Shown: in pieces, positions 60,278 through 64,000 of the stretch
How the letters are laid out: every line of letters begins with the position of its first letter
Numbering within the stretch: the first letter of the stretch is position 1
From: Deltaproteobacteria bacterium
Lineage (GTDB): Bacteria; Bdellovibrionota; JACOXK01
DNA: 64,000 nucleotides
Direction of reading: 5' to 3'
Assembly (NCBI GenBank): GCA_016186995.1
Contig: JACPKQ010000027.1
Span: forward strand, 61,022 to 125,021
Program-made: the position numbers and the translations under genes
Notes under the pieces: model-generated
Databases searched by the model: none
What the model saw: only the letters and a program-made list of their open reading frames with translations
Told to the model about the DNA's origin: nothing

Positions 60278-61759
60278 ATGGCTTATTTAGTTTTAGCACG
60301 TAAATGGCGCTCACACATTTTTGAAGACGTGTGCGGTCAAGAACACATTACTAAAACTTTATCCAACGCCATTCAAAACAATCGTGTAGGTCATGCTTAT
60401 TTATTCACAGGCCCAAGGGGTGTTGGAAAAACCTCTATAGCAAGAATCTTTGCCAAAAAAATAAGAGAAAAAGATATTTCTTCTCCTGAACACATAAAAA
60501 CTCTAGAAAATGATATTGATATATTAGAGATTGATGGCGCTTCACACACCGGTGTCGATGCTATTCGAGATTTAAGAGAAACCGTTTCTTATAGACCCAC
60601 TATAGGAAAGTATAAGATCTACATCATCGATGAAGTTCACATGCTTTCAACAAGTGCTTTTAATGCACTTTTAAAAACACTTGAAGAACCACCCTCACAT
60701 GTTGTTTTCATATTTGCAACGACAGAACCTCACAAACTTCCCTATACTATTCTTTCTCGCTGTCAGCGTTTTGATTTTAAAAGAATCACACCTTCAGACA
60801 TGGCTCCATACTTAGAGTCCGTCTGTAAAAAAGAAACCATCCACATAAGTCAAAAAAATATTTTAAAGCTTTGCCAAGTTGCAGATGGAAGTTTGAGAGA
60901 TGCTTTGAGTATTCTTGATCAAATCATAGCTTACGGGGGGCAAAACATATCTCAAGAAATTCTTACAGAAACTTTAGGACTCATTCCTAAAAGTCTTGTT
61001 TATAAAACACTGCAAGCTCTTATTGAAAAAAATATTTCACAATGTCTTAATATTATTAATGAAGTTTATCATTACGGGCATGATCTTTATCACTTCAGTT
61101 CAGAACTTTTAGAATCTTTAAGACTTATTATTATATCTAAGCTTTCTTTTAAAAATCCCTCTACTATGGATAATCTTATTCCAATAGACGAAAAAGAAAA
61201 ACTGACAACTCTTGCCAAGCAGTCAAGTGAAGAAGAACTGATACAAATGTTTCACATCCTTTTGCAAGGAGTTGAAGAAATTTCAAGATCCTCATTTCCA
61301 AAATATGCGTTAGAACTGACCCTTATTAAAATGACTACGACGTTTTCAATCCAATCTATTCAAAATATTTTAGATGCTGTACCTCAAATACAAACATTAA
61401 AACCCATTCAAAAAGAATCTTTTCTAGTAGCTCTTAAAAAACAAAAACCTTTGCTCTCAGCCTTCCTTCAAAATTGTGAGTGGGAAAAGGTTTCAGAAAA
61501 TGAAATGAATATAAAAATGAAAGCAAATGAAATAGGAAAAGAAGAACTTGCAACTTCACAAACAAAGAAAATTCTTGAAGATTTATCCTTAGAATTTTTT
61601 AAAAAAGAAATGACTTTTAATTTTACCGTAACTCAAGAAAAATCAGAAGTTCTCCACCCTAAAGAAGAACTCAAACAAGAAGCTTTAAAGAATGAAACTG
61701 TCAAAAAAGCTCAAAGCATATTTGAAGGTACTATTCAGAATGTAAGAACTTTTGAATAG
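60278..61759 (+). CDS. dnaX: DNA polymerase III clamp-loader subunit gamma/tau, lacking the zinc module
   Basis: 493 residues. AYLVLARKWRSHIFEDVCGQ opens the protein. Walker A is LFTGPRGVGKTSIARIFA, Walker B is YIIDEVHMLSTSAFNALLKT (residues about 115-135), sensor 1 is VFIFATTEPHKLPYTILSRC with the SRC motif. The zinc-binding segment normally found between Walker A and LEIDGAS (four Cys) is missing: the text there is KKIREKDISSPEHIKTLEND. The clamp loader should still be formed by the other motifs. The C-terminal part is short. Operon with ebfC and recR. Confidence 0.93.
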   Translation: MAYLVLARKWRSHIFEDVCGQEHITKTLSNAIQNNRVGHAYLFTGPRGVGKTSIARIFAKKIREKDISSPEHIKTLENDIDILEIDGASHTGVDAIRDLRETVSYRPTIGKYKIYIIDEVHMLSTSAFNALLKTLEEPPSHVVFIFATTEPHKLPYTILSRCQRFDFKRITPSDMAPYLESVCKKETIHISQKNILKLCQVADGSLRDALSILDQIIAYGGQNISQEILTETLGLIPKSLVYKTLQALIEKNISQCLNIINEVYHYGHDLYHFSSELLESLRLIIISKLSFKNPSTMDNLIPIDEKEKLTTLAKQSSEEELIQMFHILLQGVEEISRSSFPKYALELTLIKMTTTFSIQSIQNILDAVPQIQTLKPIQKESFLVALKKQKPLLSAFLQNCEWEKVSENEMNIKMKANEIGKEELATSQTKKILEDLSLEFFKKEMTFNFTVTQEKSEVLHPKEELKQEALKNETVKKAQSIFEGTIQNVRTFE

Positions 61760-61773
61760 GGAGGATATTATTT

Positions 61774-62091
61774 ATGAAAAATCTTTTTGGGGGTAACTTT
61801 TTAAAACAGGCAAAAATGATGCAAGAAAAAATAACGCAACTTCAAGAAGAAATGGCTCAAAAAAAGGTAACAGCTTCAAGTGGTGGGGGTATGGTAGAAG
61901 CAACCGTTAATGGTAAACAAGAAGTACTCTCTATCAAAATAGAGCCTGAGGTTCTCAAAAACTCAGATGTCTCTATGATTGAAGATCTTGTTTTAGCTGC
62001 GGTCAATGAAGCGATTAAAAAATCGAAAGAACTCGTCACAAAAGAATTAGGCTCACTTACTGGAGGGATGAATATCCCCGGGCTCTTCTAA
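61774..62091 (+). CDS. ebfC: YbaB/EbfC family nucleoid-associated protein
   Basis: 105 residues. NFLKQAKMMQEKITQLQEEM, then VEATVNGKQEVLSIKIEPEV and the C-terminal GSLTGGMNIPGLF are the family pattern. It is a small dimeric DNA-binding protein. A GGGAGG site precedes it. Between dnaX and recR as in most bacteria. Confidence 0.96.
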   Translation: MKNLFGGNFLKQAKMMQEKITQLQEEMAQKKVTASSGGGMVEATVNGKQEVLSIKIEPEVLKNSDVSMIEDLVLAAVNEAIKKSKELVTKELGSLTGGMNIPGLF

Positions 62092-62096
62092 ACATT

Positions 62097-62687
62097 ATGC
62101 CAAAACCCTTTAAGCGTGTTATCGAAGAATTATCGAAACTTCCAGGAATCGGTGAAAAAACGGCTTCAAGGCTTGCGTTTTTCATTCTTAAATCAGATCT
62201 TTCCTATGCAAAAAATCTAGCCCATAGCATTGTTTTTATGAGAGAAAGACTTCAACTTTGTTCTACGTGCTTTAATCTCTCTGAATCTCCACACTGTTAT
62301 ATCTGCTCAAACCCGCAAAGAGATAAATCTATTTTATGTATTGTTGAAACCCCACAAGACTTAGCTGCTATTGAAAAATCAAGGGATTTTCGTGGATGCT
62401 ATCATATTCTTCATGGCAGACTTTCTCCATTAGAAGGTATCACACCTAAAAATTTAAAAATTAAAGAGCTTTTGGAAAGAATCGGATCAGAAAACATTCA
62501 AGAAGTTATTCTCGCCATGAATACTAATATGGAAGGAGAAACAACAGCGCTCTATCTTACAAAACTCATTAAACCTAAGGGAATTAAAGTAACACACTTA
62601 GCTCAAGGCATCCCTATGGGGGCGGATTTAGAATACATAGATGAAGTAACTATTAGTAAGGCATTAAAAAATAGAATTGAGGTTTAA
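62097..62687 (+). CDS. recR: recombination protein RecR
   Basis: 196 residues. The helix-hairpin-helix ELSKLPGIGEKTASRLAFFI is followed by the zinc finger CSTCFNLSESPHCYICSN, then the Toprim domain (LCIVETPQDLAAIEKSRDFR, VILAMNTNMEGETTALYLTK) and VTHLAQGIPMGADLEYIDEV. It works with RecF and RecO in gap repair. The stop is immediately before the roadblock gene. Confidence 0.97.
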   Translation: MPKPFKRVIEELSKLPGIGEKTASRLAFFILKSDLSYAKNLAHSIVFMRERLQLCSTCFNLSESPHCYICSNPQRDKSILCIVETPQDLAAIEKSRDFRGCYHILHGRLSPLEGITPKNLKIKELLERIGSENIQEVILAMNTNMEGETTALYLTKLIKPKGIKVTHLAQGIPMGADLEYIDEVTISKALKNRIEV

Positions 62688-63125
62688 ATGCTTGAGAAAC
62701 ATCTTTTAGAGTTTAGTAATAAAACCAGTTCGGAAAGTTGTGGCATTCTTACTTTAGAAGGACATGTTGTAAAAATCATAAATCAATTAGAAAACCAGGA
62801 TTCTCTTAATACACTTTTTGCAAGTCAAATAGCGGCTATTCAAAATACAATTCAAATTCTTAAATCGAGTTTACCCCAGGCTGTGTTTATAGAAGGGGAT
62901 CTTAATATCTTTTTTTCTACACTTGATGATAAATATTTTATATTTTCTCTACATCCCAAAAATATCTATACAGGAAAAGTGCTCTTTGAATTTAAGAAAA
63001 TAAAAGAAAATCTCATTAAAGAACTTACGCAATCACACTTTAACACAGACTTGTCACTTTATTCAGAAGAGCTTATGTTTGAAGAGATAAAAGATGAAGA
63101 AATTGAAAGACTTTTCGAGTTTTAA
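62688..63125 (+). CDS. roadblock/LC7 domain-like protein (possible MglB-type partner)
   Basis: 145 residues. The order of strands and helices (SSESCGILTLEGHVVKIINQ, AAIQNTIQILKSSLPQAVFI, DLNIFFSTLDDKYFIFSLHP, then a helix) is that of the roadblock/LC7 fold. It directly precedes an MglA-like GTPase, with the start codon abutting. In Myxococcus MglB is the GTPase-activating partner of MglA. Sequence similarity is weak, so the name is by fold and position. Confidence 0.72.
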   Translation: MLEKHLLEFSNKTSSESCGILTLEGHVVKIINQLENQDSLNTLFASQIAAIQNTIQILKSSLPQAVFIEGDLNIFFSTLDDKYFIFSLHPKNIYTGKVLFEFKKIKENLIKELTQSHFNTDLSLYSEELMFEEIKDEEIERLFEF

Positions 63126-63746
63126 ATGAGTTTTATAAATTATAATACAAAAGAAATAAACTGTAAGATTGTCTATTACGGACCAGGCCTTTCAGGCAAA
63201 ACAACCAATCTTCAATATATTTACAATCGAACAAATCCTGCAACAAAAGGAAAAATGATTTCTTTAGCAACCCAAACTGAAAGAACACTTTTTTTCGACT
63301 TTCTTCCTCTTTCAGTCGGTAAAATGAGGGGATTCCACGTTCGTTTTCATCTTTATACAGTACCCGGGCAAGTTTTTTATGACGCAAGCCGAAAACTCAT
63401 TTTAAAAGGGGCTGATGGCATTGTTTTTGTGGCTGACTCGCAACTCACTCGTTTTGAATCCAATATTGAAAGCCTTCACAACTTAAAATACCACTTGGGG
63501 CAACAAGAAACTCCTTTAAATATCCTTTCCCATGTTTTTCAATATAATAAAAGAGATCTTGAAAATATCTGTCCTCTTTCTGAACTTTCAAGAGAGCTCA
63601 ATCTTTATGGAGCCCCAGAATCTGAAGCTATTGCTATCAAAGGATATGGAGTCATAGAAACACTCAAGATGATAGCAAAAAAAATCTTACAAGAAGTTAA
63701 AAAACCAAGTCAAACAAAACCTCAAAATTTGGATACAACTCTTTAG
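63126..63746 (+). CDS. mglA: MglA-like small Ras-family GTPase
   Basis: 206 residues. Nucleotide loop KIVYYGPGLSGKTTNLQYIY (GxxxxGKT), ISLATQTERTLFFDFLPLSV, TVPGQVFYDASRKLILKGAD (switch II region of the MglA type) and QYNKRDLENIC (N/TKxD variant). Prokaryotic Ras-like GTPase that sets cell polarity and motility in Myxococcus and relatives. The neighbouring roadblock protein is the likely GAP. The order recR-roadblock-mglA is seen in deltaproteobacterial lineages. Confidence 0.93.
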   Translation: MSFINYNTKEINCKIVYYGPGLSGKTTNLQYIYNRTNPATKGKMISLATQTERTLFFDFLPLSVGKMRGFHVRFHLYTVPGQVFYDASRKLILKGADGIVFVADSQLTRFESNIESLHNLKYHLGQQETPLNILSHVFQYNKRDLENICPLSELSRELNLYGAPESEAIAIKGYGVIETLKMIAKKILQEVKKPSQTKPQNLDTTL

Positions 63747-63755
63747 GAGGATGAC

Positions 63756-64000
63756 GTGTTTACATCAATGCACACATTAACAAAAATAATATTGGGTTTC
63801 TTTTTACTTTTTTTTTGTTTTCAAAAAAATGTAGATGCAGGGGTTCCCAATTTTACAAATATTACAAGTTCTCAACTTAAAACTATTATTGAAGGTTTTT
63901 CTGCTGATGTTTTCCATACTAATTTAACACCCCCTTCTTCTCATAGAACACTTTTTTTTATTCCAGGCTTTGAATTAGGAACTGCTGTGGGTATTACCCG
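63756..64000 (+). CDS. exported protein, 3' end outside window
   Basis: GTG start at 63756 chosen because AGGAGG lies six bases upstream; the ATG at 63751 runs into a stop after nine codons. The N-terminus is a signal peptide (LTKIILGFFLLFFCFQKNVDA|G). The visible mature part VPNFTNITSSQLKTIIEGFS then ADVFHTNLTPPSSHRTLFFI and PGFELGTAVGITR resembles the start of outer-membrane barrel-like proteins, but the family is not certain. At least 81 codons inside the window. Confidence 0.65.
   Translation, partial: MFTSMHTLTKIILGFFLLFFCFQKNVDAGVPNFTNITSSQLKTIIEGFSADVFHTNLTPPSSHRTLFFIPGFELGTAVGIT

Overview
WHAT IT IS. This is one AT-rich bacterial chromosome segment (roughly 35-38% GC by eye) that is mostly core genes. 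It looks like a Gram-negative lineage of deltaproteobacterial type. The signs are many lipoboxes, outer-membrane barrel and porin genes, a UB2H-type PBP1b, two adjacent DUF507 genes, a roadblock/MglA GTPase pair behind recR, and two good sigma-54 promoters. I cannot name the species. An uncultured or little-studied low-GC relative of the former Deltaproteobacteria or Bdellovibrionota is my best inference. There is no transposase, phage gene, rRNA or CRISPR array. LAYOUT. 1-9.1 kb (minus): a HEAT-repeat membrane protein running off the left edge, tRNA-Ser(GCT), a lipoprotein with a decayed metalloprotease motif, a GH94 phosphorylase and a split transketolase. 9.2-20.2 kb (plus): tRNA-Leu, RNase R, an ABC1/UbiB kinase, sigma-54-preceded lipoproteins, a probable 6S RNA, a receiver-domain protein, nadC, birA, coaX and two small low-complexity lipoproteins. 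20.2-25.5 kb (minus): rpsI, rplM, truA, an outer-membrane protein, asd, pssA and psd. 25.7-36.5 kb: a M48 lipoprotein and a peptidoglycan-recycling neighbourhood (amgK, murU, anmK, nagZ, dipeptide permeases, a D-aminoacylase-like enzyme). 36.6-42.3 kb (minus): porin, subtilase, groESL behind CIRCE, two DUF507 genes. 42.4-49.6 kb: PBP1b, a TPR lipoprotein, a 909-residue methyltransferase-like protein without its catalytic motif, and an ATP-grasp ligase. 49.7-56 kb (plus): rsmD, coaD, aspartate aminotransferase, a class V aminotransferase, serA and purA in a tight operon. 56-64 kb: tRNA-Lys, tRNA-Glu, SGNH hydrolase, PAP2-like protein, rhodanese, methyltransferase, tRNA-Ser(GGA), SRP RNA, then dnaX, ebfC, recR, roadblock and mglA. 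HOW THE GENES WORK TOGETHER. AmgK, MurU, AnmK and NagZ form the anabolic muropeptide-recycling route from GlcNAc-anhMurNAc products to UDP-MurNAc. The DppBC permeases, encoded in one overlapping operon with AnmK, could import the peptides or sugars. SerA and the class V aminotransferase cover two of the three serine-synthesis steps. The dnaX-ebfC-recR-roadblock-mglA block is a compact replication, repair and polarity module. MOST UNUSUAL FEATURE. The intergenic regions are packed with palindromic elements of several families. Some share short constant blocks but carry completely different, still self-complementary stems. A second set of short repeats (starting gtcattgcgag or gtcatcccgg) sits in frame inside at least five conserved genes and supplies the C-termini of several others. 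This resembles the in-frame palindromic elements of Rickettsia and is the main candidate for something undescribed here.
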